Shown here: positions 1-6,196 of the stretch, in pieces
Layout of the letters: each line of letters starts with the position of its first letter
Numbering within the stretch: position 1 is the stretch's first letter
Source of the DNA: DASTDY01 sp035478375
Lineage (GTDB): Bacteria; Patescibacteriota; Saccharimonadia; Saccharimonadales; EFPC-124
Length of the DNA stretch: 11,245 bases
NCBI GenBank assembly: GCA_035478375.1
Contig: DATIJQ010000062.1
Span: 1-11,245, forward strand
Direction: 5' to 3'
Made by a program: the position numbers and the translations under genes
Notes under the pieces: model-generated
Told to the model about the DNA's origin: nothing
Database searches by the model: none
What the model saw: only the letters and a program-made list of their open reading frames with translations

Positions 1-1074
1 AGCACCAGCCCCGACGACTACCAGTACAGCACCGCCGAGTTGGACCAAATCGCCGCCTACGTTAAAGCCAAGCAAACCGCCGGCCTAATCACCAGCGTCA
101 ACGTTAAAGATGGCCCGGTGCAAAGTACAACCAACATGTTAACAAACGGTAGTTTTGACAGCGGCATTGCCGCCGGTTGGACAACCAACAATGCCGCCGT
201 TTTTAAAGCCGATAGCGCCAACAATGGTAGCTACAATGGCACCACAACCGGCCCAACAAAATCAGTTGCGGTCACCGCGGGCAGTACCAATGCCGCACTA
301 TTTTCGCCAAAAGTTGCCGTAAACAACGCCCAAACCTACATGTTTAAAGGCTTCCTAAACATGACCGCCCGCACCGCTGGCGAACTTGGTTACTACGTTG
401 ACGAATATGACGCCAATGGTAACTGGATCAGCGGCCAATGGAAAAAAGCCGAAAACTCAGTGTATGTAGAAAGTATGAACTTCACCTACACCCCAACCAG
501 CACCGCCGTAAAGCAAGCCAGTCTGCAGGTGTACGTCACTGGCGGCTCGGGCATTAAAGCCTACATTGACAACCTGCAAATGTTCCCACTTACCGGCACG
601 CCACCGCCACCTGTTACTCAAACTAATTTGGTAACAAACGGCACGTTTGACGCTGGTATTAGCGGCGGCTGGACGACCAACAGCCCAACCACCATCAAAG
701 CTGATGCCACAAGCAAAGGCAGCCCAAACAACGTTGTTAATTCGGTCGCAATGACCGCCACAACGCAGGACCGCCACCTGTTTGGCCCACAAATTGCCGT
801 CAGCCAAACTAACAGCTACACCATAACCAGCTACCTAAATCTTACAAAAATCACCAGCGGCCAAGTCGGTTTTTACATCGACGAATACGACGCCAATGGC
901 AACTGGGTTAGTGGCCAATGGAAAACCGGCATCAGCGCCGTAAGCGCCGGCGACGTCAGCTTGCAATACAAGCCAACCTCGGCAAATGTCGCCAAAGCCA
1001 GCCTGCAAGTTATTGTTGCCGGCAACAGCGATATTAGTGCCTACTTTGATGACGTGCGTTGGTATCAAAACTAG
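1..1074 (+). CDS. C-terminal part of a secreted glycan-active protein: probable polysaccharide deacetylase end plus two tandem CBM-like domains (5' truncated)
   Basis: The reading frame is open from base 1 to TAG at 1072-1074 with no convincing start, so the gene begins before the window. The TTG at 40 lies inside a continuous domain. The first 45 residues or so (STSPDDYQYSTAELDQIAAY onward) resemble the last strand-helix unit of NodB-type polysaccharide deacetylases, which remove acetyl groups from peptidoglycan, chitin or other glycans. That part is a guess from a short fragment. Two homologous modules of about 145 residues follow, encoded at about 139-591 and 628-1071 and joined by a proline-rich linker (TGTPPPPVTQ). 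Each opens with (L/V)TNG(S/T)FD.GI..GWTTN, typical of CenC/CBM4_9-like carbohydrate-binding beta-sandwiches, and carries a nearly identical DEYDANGNW.SGQWK segment. No cysteines or membrane segments are visible. Transcription ends at the hairpin at 1097-1128. The repeat structure is certain, the CBM assignment likely, the deacetylase assignment tentative. Confidence 0.7.
   Translation, partial: STSPDDYQYSTAELDQIAAYVKAKQTAGLITSVNVKDGPVQSTTNMLTNGSFDSGIAAGWTTNNAAVFKADSANNGSYNGTTTGPTKSVAVTAGSTNAALFSPKVAVNNAQTYMFKGFLNMTARTAGELGYYVDEYDANGNWISGQWKKAENSVYVESMNFTYTPTSTAVKQASLQVYVTGGSGIKAYIDNLQMFPLTGTPPPPVTQTNLVTNGTFDAGISGGWTTNSPTTIKADATSKGSPNNVVNSVAMTATTQDRHLFGPQIAVSQTNSYTITSYLNLTKITSGQVGFYIDEYDANGNWVSGQWKTGISAVSAGDVSLQYKPTSANVAKASLQVIVAGNSDISAYFDDVRWYQN
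139..1071 (+). repeat. Tandem intragenic duplication of a CBM-like module
   Basis: Two copies (about 139-591 and 628-1071) of a module of about 145 codons lie in the same frame. The best conserved block is 400-445 against 880-925, where I count 41 of 46 bases identical. The five differences are C/T or A/G transitions, two or more of them silent. The flanks are more diverged, so the duplication is old but its core is under constraint. Confidence 0.85.
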
Positions 1075-1096
1075 CCATTAATTCCCGTGTGTATAA

Positions 1097-1128
1097 AAAA
1101 ACCCGCAGTAGCAATGCTGCGGGTTTTT
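1097..1128. terminator. Strong bidirectional intrinsic terminator
   Basis: A perfect 12-bp inverted repeat: A5-CCCGCAG at 1097-1108 pairs with CTGCGGG-T5 at 1117-1128 around an 8-nt loop (1109-1116). A T-run follows the GC stem on the plus strand, and the A-run at 1095-1101 gives the same on the minus strand. It can stop the plus-strand gene ending at 1074 and the minus-strand pair ending at 1127. The minus-strand stop codon (1127-1129) lies inside the hairpin. Confidence 0.9.
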
Positions 1129-1324
1129 ACGGTTGCAACCACATTTTAAGCAATAATGTGCCACCAACCGCGACAATAATTATTATTGCAAACACAATCA
1201 GACTTACTAGTTTACCGTGACGCACGCTAAAACTTGGCACCCAAGTGTCGGGCGCAGAGGCAAGCGACCGATTTGGGTCAGCAATAATACTATCAAAATT
1301 TGCAGGCACATTTTTATAGTACAA
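1127..1324 (-). CDS. Small single-pass membrane protein, unknown function
   Basis: A 65-residue protein that I do not recognise. The first 40 residues or so are polar (VPANFDSIIADPNRSLASAP), followed by one hydrophobic helix at about residues 39-60 (LVSLIVFAIIIIVAVGGTLLL) and a short KMWLQP tail. This gives an N-out or N-in single-TM topology. The longest start is TTG at 1322-1324, which overlaps the stop of the upstream gene (1314-1316) by 11 bp. A GTG at 1307-1309 is an equally plausible start. Neither has a clear Shine-Dalgarno, so translation may be coupled to the preceding gene. The stop codon is embedded in the bidirectional terminator. Overlap with the gene ending at 1314 suggests the two products work together. 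A real gene is likely; the function is unknown. Confidence 0.6.
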   Translation of the reverse strand: MYYKNVPANFDSIIADPNRSLASAPDTWVPSFSVRHGKLVSLIVFAIIIIVAVGGTLLLKMWLQP

Positions 1325-1859
1325 ATGAAGCGCTTTTATAAATGCCTACTCCGCTATTGGCAATCGTTACTTTAGGGTTCAGTAGAATAGTCCGCAATGG
1401 TTCAGCAAGGGCTGTCAATAATTTATCGCCATATGACCATATGGGAGCCCAAAATTCTTTGCCCGTATCGTCGGTAAGTTTAAGGCCAAAAAGATTATTT
1501 GGCGAAAACAAAAGCATACGCCCAGCTGTAGCGCTAACCGCCGTTACTCTACTTAAGTCTATAGATGTGGTACGCCGCCAAAATAGTCCTTCTGTCTGAG
1601 TAATGACGGTGCCCTTATAAATAATCCGTTTTAAATAGCTTTCTTCTATAAGAATGCATGAGCTTAAAAGAATAAGCGCCATAACAGCATACGTAATGAA
1701 TCCCCACACACCATTATCCGAATACAACTCGCCGTTGAGCACTCTATAAACGCTAATGATCGAACCAATTAAGGTGAGTACTAGCAAAACATTCATTATC
1801 ATAAATGCAACAACAGCTGTACGACCGTACCAATGAGTGACTTCTTGTTGAGTATCCAT
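1314..1859 (-). CDS. Two-TM membrane protein with a possible bacterial PH-like domain
   Basis: A 181-residue protein starting at ATG 1857-1859. Hydrophobic segments span about residues 15-40 and 52-72. A soluble part (about 76-160) follows, with the strand-rich look of bacterial PH (bPH2-type) domains: YKGTVITQTEGLFWRRTTSIDLSRVTAV, then LFGLKLTDDTGKEFWAPIW and a closing helix KLLTALAEPL. In known bPH2 membrane proteins the domain sits on the cytoplasmic face next to paired TM helices, but its ligand is generally unknown. The PH assignment comes from shape and weak motif resemblance, not a strong signature. No Shine-Dalgarno precedes the start; a TATAGT box lies 8 nt before it. The gene overlaps the 65-residue gene downstream by 11 bp, so the two probably form one transcript. 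It is divergent from the secreted hydrolase at 1975. Confidence 0.65.
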   Translation of the reverse strand: MDTQQEVTHWYGRTAVVAFMIMNVLLVLTLIGSIISVYRVLNGELYSDNGVWGFITYAVMALILLSSCILIEESYLKRIIYKGTVITQTEGLFWRRTTSIDLSRVTAVSATAGRMLLFSPNNLFGLKLTDDTGKEFWAPIWSYGDKLLTALAEPLRTILLNPKVTIANSGVGIYKSASFVL

Positions 1860-1867
1860 AGCTTAAG

Positions 1868-1873
1868 ACTATA
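1868..1873 (-). promoter_or_regulatory. Candidate -10 box of the 1859 gene (possible leaderless start)
   Basis: On the minus strand TATAGT lies 8 nt before the ATG at 1859, matching the -10 consensus at 5 of 6 positions. No good -35 hexamer sits 16-18 nt upstream (TACAAA at 17). If the box is used, transcription would start at or within one or two bases of the start codon, which fits the absence of a ribosome binding site. Confidence 0.35.
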
Positions 1874-1963
1874 CAGCAAATCATAAGCTTTTTGTATGCC
1901 AAAAATTTAACGCCACATTTGCCCAGCGAGTTTTATGGTAAGAACGTAAGCTTATTAAAAACC

Positions 1964-1970
1964 GAGGGGG
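1964..1970 (+). promoter_or_regulatory. Shine-Dalgarno of the S33 hydrolase
   Basis: GAGGGGG lies 4 nt (7 nt from its GAGG core) before ATG 1975. It decides this start over the in-frame ATG at 1984, which would lose the basic N-terminus of the signal peptide. The 115-bp gap upstream (1860-1974) holds no convincing plus-strand -35/-10 pair that I can see. Confidence 0.7.
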
Positions 1971-1974
1971 TCTT

Positions 1975-3534
1975 ATGCGGCGAATGGTACAAGCAATACT
2001 AGCATGCCTTATTTTAAGCGTAGTAAGTTTGATGGTTGCTACACATTCTGCTCACGCTGCAACGCAAAAACTTATGTGGCATAGTTGTCCGCCGTCGCCA
2101 CAGGGTTTGCCAGATGCTGGCATGGAATGCACTAGCATGAATGTTCCACTTAACTATCAGCAACCTAACGGCAAACAAATTACCGTCGCCGTTTCGCGCA
2201 TAAAAGCTACCGACCCAACCAAACGGCACGGCGTTTTGTTTACAAATCCGGGCGGCCCAGGCGGTGCGGGTTTAGACTTGCCGCGTGCTTTTAAAATCCT
2301 CATGCCCCAAAGCATTTTTGATGAATACGACGTTATTGGGATTGACCCGCGGTTTATTGGCGAAAGCACACCAATCACCTGCGGCCTAAGCGCCCAAGAC
2401 GCCACCCAAGCATTTGTACCACTCGAACAAAATAGTAACTTTGCCTCAACATCAGCATTTATGAAAAAGGTGGCCGATGGGTGCGCTGCAAACGCAGGCG
2501 ACAAATTGCCCTATGCCACAACCGCCAACACCGCACGCGATTTTGACATGGTGCGGCAGGCGCTTGGCGAACAAAAAATTTCATACTTTGGGTATTCGTA
2601 TGGCACATATTTAGGCGCTGTGTATTCGTCGCTGTTCCCCAACAATACTGACCGTATTGTGCTGGATAGTTCGGTTGACCCAGGTGAAGTATGGCGTCAA
2701 CAATTCCGTAGCTGGGGGCCGGCCGGCGAACTGCGCTTCCCTGATTTCTTAAAATTTGCTGCCGCCAACGACGCAACCTACCACCTTGGCAACACGCAAG
2801 GCAAGGTTCGCCAAACGTACTTTGGCCTCATGAATAAGGTCAACCAATCGCCAGTCACTCTGGCCGATGGCACTGTGCTTAATGGACCGATGTTCCAAGA
2901 GGTTACTTTTGGCGGTCTCTATAACGACAACCAGTTTAATGGGTTGGCAGCGCTGTGGCAATTCTTAAATGGCAACACCGGGCCTTCAGTCAAAAACCAA
3001 ATGCTGCAACCAAGTGACGCGGCAGTTGACAACGAGGCTGCTGGTGGCCTGGCTATTGCCTGCGACGACGTGGCGTGGAGCACTTCGCCGGCGCAATACC
3101 AACTTGAATATAATCTCGATAGCAAATTATTCCCATCGTTCGGCGCCCTTGGCTCCAACATTTGGCCATGTGCATTTTGGCACAACTCGCCAGCTGAACC
3201 GCCGGTTGCTATAAGTTCGCATGGTCCAACAAATATTTTGATGCTGCAAAACTTGCGTGATCCGGCAACGTCGTATTGGGGCGCACTAGGTATGCATGCA
3301 GCGCTTGGTAGCCGTTCGCGTATGGTGAGCGTTGACCAAGGCGGGCACACGGTCGCCTACTTGCAGCCCAATGCCTGCGGCACAGCTGCGGCGACTGATT
3401 ATTTGGTTAGTGGTACGCTGCCGACGACCGATAAATTCTGCCCGGCACAGCAATCACTGATTCATCCGCTCACACCAAACGCACAAACAGATAAAGATAA
3501 GGCGATGCGAGAATTACAAAAGCTCGTTAAATAA
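1975..3534 (+). CDS. Secreted alpha/beta-hydrolase, tripeptidyl-aminopeptidase-like (peptidase family S33, TAP-like C-terminus)
   Basis: A 519-residue exported serine hydrolase. A signal peptide is clear: MRRM, a hydrophobic core at about 5-22, then an A-H-A cleavage site after residue 28. The oxyanion-hole region is NPGGPGGAG (91-99), followed by DVIGIDPRFIGES. The nucleophile elbow GYSYG places the serine at 208. The C-terminal TAP-like part supplies the acid D429 (LRDPAT) and H458 (GGHT). Length and architecture match the Streptomyces tripeptidyl aminopeptidases Tap/SlpD/SlpE, which release short peptides from N-termini outside the cell. Substrate preference cannot be read here; esterase activity is also known in this fold. 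The mature part has eight cysteines (38, 52, 136, 170, 363, 399, 468, 489), consistent with four disulfides. The start is supported by a strong GAGGGGG Shine-Dalgarno at 1964-1970. The gene stands alone between divergent and convergent neighbours. Confidence 0.92.
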   Translation: MRRMVQAILACLILSVVSLMVATHSAHAATQKLMWHSCPPSPQGLPDAGMECTSMNVPLNYQQPNGKQITVAVSRIKATDPTKRHGVLFTNPGGPGGAGLDLPRAFKILMPQSIFDEYDVIGIDPRFIGESTPITCGLSAQDATQAFVPLEQNSNFASTSAFMKKVADGCAANAGDKLPYATTANTARDFDMVRQALGEQKISYFGYSYGTYLGAVYSSLFPNNTDRIVLDSSVDPGEVWRQQFRSWGPAGELRFPDFLKFAAANDATYHLGNTQGKVRQTYFGLMNKVNQSPVTLADGTVLNGPMFQEVTFGGLYNDNQFNGLAALWQFLNGNTGPSVKNQMLQPSDAAVDNEAAGGLAIACDDVAWSTSPAQYQLEYNLDSKLFPSFGALGSNIWPCAFWHNSPAEPPVAISSHGPTNILMLQNLRDPATSYWGALGMHAALGSRSRMVSVDQGGHTVAYLQPNACGTAAATDYLVSGTLPTTDKFCPAQQSLIHPLTPNAQTDKDKAMRELQKLVK

Positions 3535-3556
3535 ACGTTATAACTGGGACGTTAAG

Positions 3557-3584
3557 GCCATTAAGCGGAGTCGCGCCTGATGGC
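3557..3584. other. Imperfect hairpin between convergent genes
   Basis: Arms 3557-3567 and 3574-3584 can pair over 11 positions with one A-C mismatch and one G-U, around a 6-nt loop. It sits in the 80-bp gap between the hydrolase stop (3534) and the receiver stop (3615). Neither strand has a T-run after it, so it is at best a weak or factor-dependent terminator. No canonical terminator is visible in this gap. Confidence 0.3.
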
Positions 3585-3614
3585 ATAGTACGTGTCTCAA
3601 CAAATACGCAAAGC

Positions 3615-3992
3615 TTATTCCAACGATCTTATAATATCTAACAAATCACTCAACACAATCTCCGCCTTAATCACGTACCCATCCATGTCTTTATGCACCT
3701 GAGGGCTAACTTTGTTGGCATCGCCAAGGTTGGTCAGCAACACAATTTTAGTATGCACACAATTGTATTCGGAATGGTGCCGCAAGAGTTTGAGCACTTC
3801 AAAACCATCTTTTTTAGGCATCATAACGTCTAAAAATATAAGATCGGGTTTGTAAGTTTTAGCTACGGTCAACGCTTGTTCGCCATCCATAGCAGTGGCG
3901 ACGTCAAAGCCATTTTGCTTTAAAAACAGTAGGTAGATATCAACCAATTGAGCGTTGTCTTCAACGAGTAATATTTTTTGTAATCCAGCCAT
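3615..3992 (-). CDS. Stand-alone CheY-like response regulator (receiver domain only)
   Basis: A 125-residue single receiver domain with no DNA-binding or enzymatic output. Acidic residues E11 and D12 (LLVEDN) bind the metal. D55 in IFLDVMMP is the phospho-acceptor, T87 in LLTNLGD the switch residue, and K109 the conserved lysine. The usual KP after the lysine is KA here (GYVIKAEI), so the cis-proline is missing. The domain should take phosphate from the histidine kinase encoded just upstream and signal through protein-protein contact, or form part of a longer phosphorelay. The start ATG 3990-3992 lies 32 bp inside the kinase gene and has an excellent AGGAG Shine-Dalgarno (complement of 3998-4002) 5 nt upstream. 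It is the last gene of the binding protein, kinase and receiver unit. Confidence 0.9.
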   Translation of the reverse strand: MAGLQKILLVEDNAQLVDIYLLFLKQNGFDVATAMDGEQALTVAKTYKPDLIFLDVMMPKKDGFEVLKLLRHHSEYNCVHTKIVLLTNLGDANKVSPQVHKDMDGYVIKAEIVLSDLLDIIRSLE

Positions 3993-6189
3993 GATGTCTC
4001 CTGGTTGCTATTATCTTCGGTTGGGCTTCGGACTGCAAGCTCGCAAAACGGGTTGCATTAAAAGCGGGCATTATAAAGGTAAACGTTGAGCCGCTGCCCT
4101 CTTGGGACTGGACTGTTATGCTACCACCGTGGCGTTCGATAATCGACTTAGCAATAAAAAGCCCTAAACCAGTGCCAGTACTACCGCTGTTAAGTCCACC
4201 GTGCACACGGTAGAATTTGGTGAATAGATTAGGCTGCGCCGCCACTGGAATGCCAATACCCGTATCGACAACAGCCACTTGGTAAGCGTCGTTTTCGCGC
4301 TGCAACCGTACAGTCACGGTGCCGCCAGGGTCGGTGTACTTTATGGCGTTACCTATTAAGTTGTTAATGACTTCGTGCAGAGCAATTTCGTCGGCCGCCA
4401 CAAAGCTAGGGACGCGGATGCCGTCATAAATCAGTTTTATTTCTTTATCTTTGGCAGTGAAGGCAGCTTCTTCGACTGACTGTTGCAGTTCGGCTGCCAG
4501 GTCAATTTTTTCGAAAGTAAGTGCCAACGTGCGGCGCTCTATACGCGTAACATCAAGCAAATTGTTAATCAAACCGCCAAGTTCGGTCGAACTTTTGAGC
4601 GCCTGGCGAATATAACTAGTAGCTTCGCTGTTTAAAGTGCGGCCAGCTTTAAACGTAATAAGTTCGAGATAGCCACGGATTGCCGCCAGTGGCGTGCGCA
4701 GTTCGTGGGCAGCCATAGACACAAAATCAACCTTCATAGCTTCGAGTTCGCGGCTTTTGGTTTCGTCGTGAATGGTTATAATTGTTTGCGCCGCCGAATC
4801 GCCCTGCTGTACTTTAATTTCGGCGACAATAAGTTTTACATAATGGGTAATGCCAGCCGGATTGATGTACTGCAAATCGGTGTAGATTTTGGCGCCAGAC
4901 TGCAAGTAATCTATGGTGAACGGCTCGGCGCTTTGCGACCAGCGAAAAATATCGTTAACATTTTTGCCAACAATGTCGCCGACATCGGTCTGGGTGAGTT
5001 CGGTCGCGGCTTTGTTGGCTAAAATAATGGTGCCGTGCTTGTCGATAGCCAAAATGCTTTCGACCGTGCTGTTTAAAATAATTTCTAGCCGGTTGCGTTG
5101 GGCTTCGATACTCGCCACAAACCCTTTAAGACTTGCACCCATTGCGTTAATATTAGATGCTAACGTGCCAATCTCGTCGCGGCGTTGCAGGCGCAGTTGG
5201 GGCGATAGATCACCGCGGCCGATCTGCTGCGCAGCTTCGGTAATCAACAAAATTGGTTTGGTAAAGAACTGCGTAAAGTAGAGGGCAATGAGCGCAATTA
5301 TAAGTGATGAGGCGGCCACAATTATAATCATAGTGTTGCGTAGTTGGTCAGTTTGCGCCAATGCTTCGGCCTTGTCAATTTTGGTGGCAATAACCCAGTT
5401 GGCAAAACCGATCGACTTAGCGGCTACAAAAACTTCTGTACCACGGTAGTCGGTCAGATCTTTGTAGCCAGTGTCAGAATCGGTAAATAATTGCAGCGAA
5501 TCTAAATTTGCTTTAAGTGCGGCGTCGGTGTTAAAGCGCAGCGGGAAAAGCGACAGAGTGTGGTTATTGGCATTATGCGCCGCCACCACTGTTTCGCCAG
5601 TACTGCCCAGGCCAGTATAATCTTGCACGGCCGCCACGATGTCATCAATCCTAAAGACCACGCTCAGCAGGCCAGATTCTTGTTTGTTAACGCTAACTTT
5701 AGTAGTGATGTACAGTTTGTCGATGCCATCACGTTGATCTTCACGCACGGTTGTTGTTGTTTCTTGTCCGCTGGGCATGGCAGTATCTTGAGTGCCGAGC
5801 GTGAGGCCTTCGTCTTGCGGGTTGGTGGATACAATAATTTTGCCGCTTAAATCGGCCAGGCTTATATTCTGCACGTCTGTATTGCCATTGATAGTATTTT
5901 GCACAATCGACTGTAGCTGCGGTTTGCCTTGCCGACCGGCGCTCGCCAAATAGGTGCCTAGGTTCGATTGCAAATCAAACGTATTTGAGAGTTCCAGCGC
6001 CTGTTCTTGCCGTTTTTGCAGCAAGCTGTTAATGCGCTGTTGTTGTTCGCTGGCTGTGCTCACCAGCTGGTCAACGGTTTTATGCGTGAGGCTTGTGCTA
6101 ATAGTAATGTACGCCACAATACCCACCGCAAGCGTTGGCACCAAGCCGATAAACAGCATCAAAATAGTTAATCGTTTGCGTATGCTCAT
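3961..6189 (-). CDS. Membrane sensor histidine kinase (Cache-like sensor, HAMP, PAS, HisKA, HATPase_c)
   Basis: A 742-residue sensor kinase. TM1 spans about 8-30. An extracytoplasmic region of about 255 residues follows and looks like a double Cache domain; its distal part has DYRGTEVFVAAKSIGFANWVIATKI-type strands. TM2 is about 286-306, HAMP about 307-360 (PILLITEAAQQIGRGDLS), PAS about 366-475 (ESILAIDKHGTIILANKAA). HisKA carries the phospho-acceptor H495 in AAHELRTPL, and the ATPase domain shows the N box NNLIGNAIKYTD (609-620), DTGIGIP (642-648) and GTGLGL (672-677). All catalytic boxes are intact, so it should be active. The start ATG 6187-6189 has AAGG 5 nt upstream, overlapping the stop of the binding-protein gene 7 bp away. 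The C-terminal tail overlaps the receiver gene. Cache domains usually bind small ligands directly, so the kinase could sense its own ligand or the loaded binding protein. Confidence 0.93.
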   Translation of the reverse strand: MSIRKRLTILMLFIGLVPTLAVGIVAYITISTSLTHKTVDQLVSTASEQQQRINSLLQKRQEQALELSNTFDLQSNLGTYLASAGRQGKPQLQSIVQNTINGNTDVQNISLADLSGKIIVSTNPQDEGLTLGTQDTAMPSGQETTTTVREDQRDGIDKLYITTKVSVNKQESGLLSVVFRIDDIVAAVQDYTGLGSTGETVVAAHNANNHTLSLFPLRFNTDAALKANLDSLQLFTDSDTGYKDLTDYRGTEVFVAAKSIGFANWVIATKIDKAEALAQTDQLRNTMIIIVAASSLIIALIALYFTQFFTKPILLITEAAQQIGRGDLSPQLRLQRRDEIGTLASNINAMGASLKGFVASIEAQRNRLEIILNSTVESILAIDKHGTIILANKAATELTQTDVGDIVGKNVNDIFRWSQSAEPFTIDYLQSGAKIYTDLQYINPAGITHYVKLIVAEIKVQQGDSAAQTIITIHDETKSRELEAMKVDFVSMAAHELRTPLAAIRGYLELITFKAGRTLNSEATSYIRQALKSSTELGGLINNLLDVTRIERRTLALTFEKIDLAAELQQSVEEAAFTAKDKEIKLIYDGIRVPSFVAADEIALHEVINNLIGNAIKYTDPGGTVTVRLQRENDAYQVAVVDTGIGIPVAAQPNLFTKFYRVHGGLNSGSTGTGLGLFIAKSIIERHGGSITVQSQEGSGSTFTFIMPAFNATRFASLQSEAQPKIIATRRHHGWITKNITR
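3998..4002 (-). promoter_or_regulatory. Shine-Dalgarno of the receiver gene, inside the kinase gene
   Basis: AGGAG on the minus strand lies 5 nt before the ATG at 3992. It fixes the receiver start within the last 11 codons of the kinase and points to translation in an overlapping operon. Confidence 0.7.
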
Positions 6190-6196
6190 ACTGGCC

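Noticed and set aside
457..807. Open minus-strand frame of 116 codons opposite the CBM-like repeats
   Set aside because: It is antisense to a clear gene, its low-complexity sequence matches no domain, and there is no ribosome site. It is a shadow of the coding bias.
835..1068. Open minus-strand frame opposite the second CBM-like repeat
   Set aside because: Fully antisense to the conserved repeat, with no start signal.
1342..1599. Plus-strand frame of 85 codons inside the PH-like gene region
   Set aside because: The minus-strand frame is longer and has TM helices and a sensible domain. The plus frame has neither a domain nor a Shine-Dalgarno.
2157..2776. Minus-strand frames opposite the S33 hydrolase
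   Set aside because: The hydrolase has an intact catalytic triad and signal peptide. The antisense frames look like random reverse-strand translations.
3557..3584. Intrinsic terminator between the hydrolase and receiver genes
   Set aside because: The stem is imperfect and neither strand has a following T-run, so I list it only as a hairpin.
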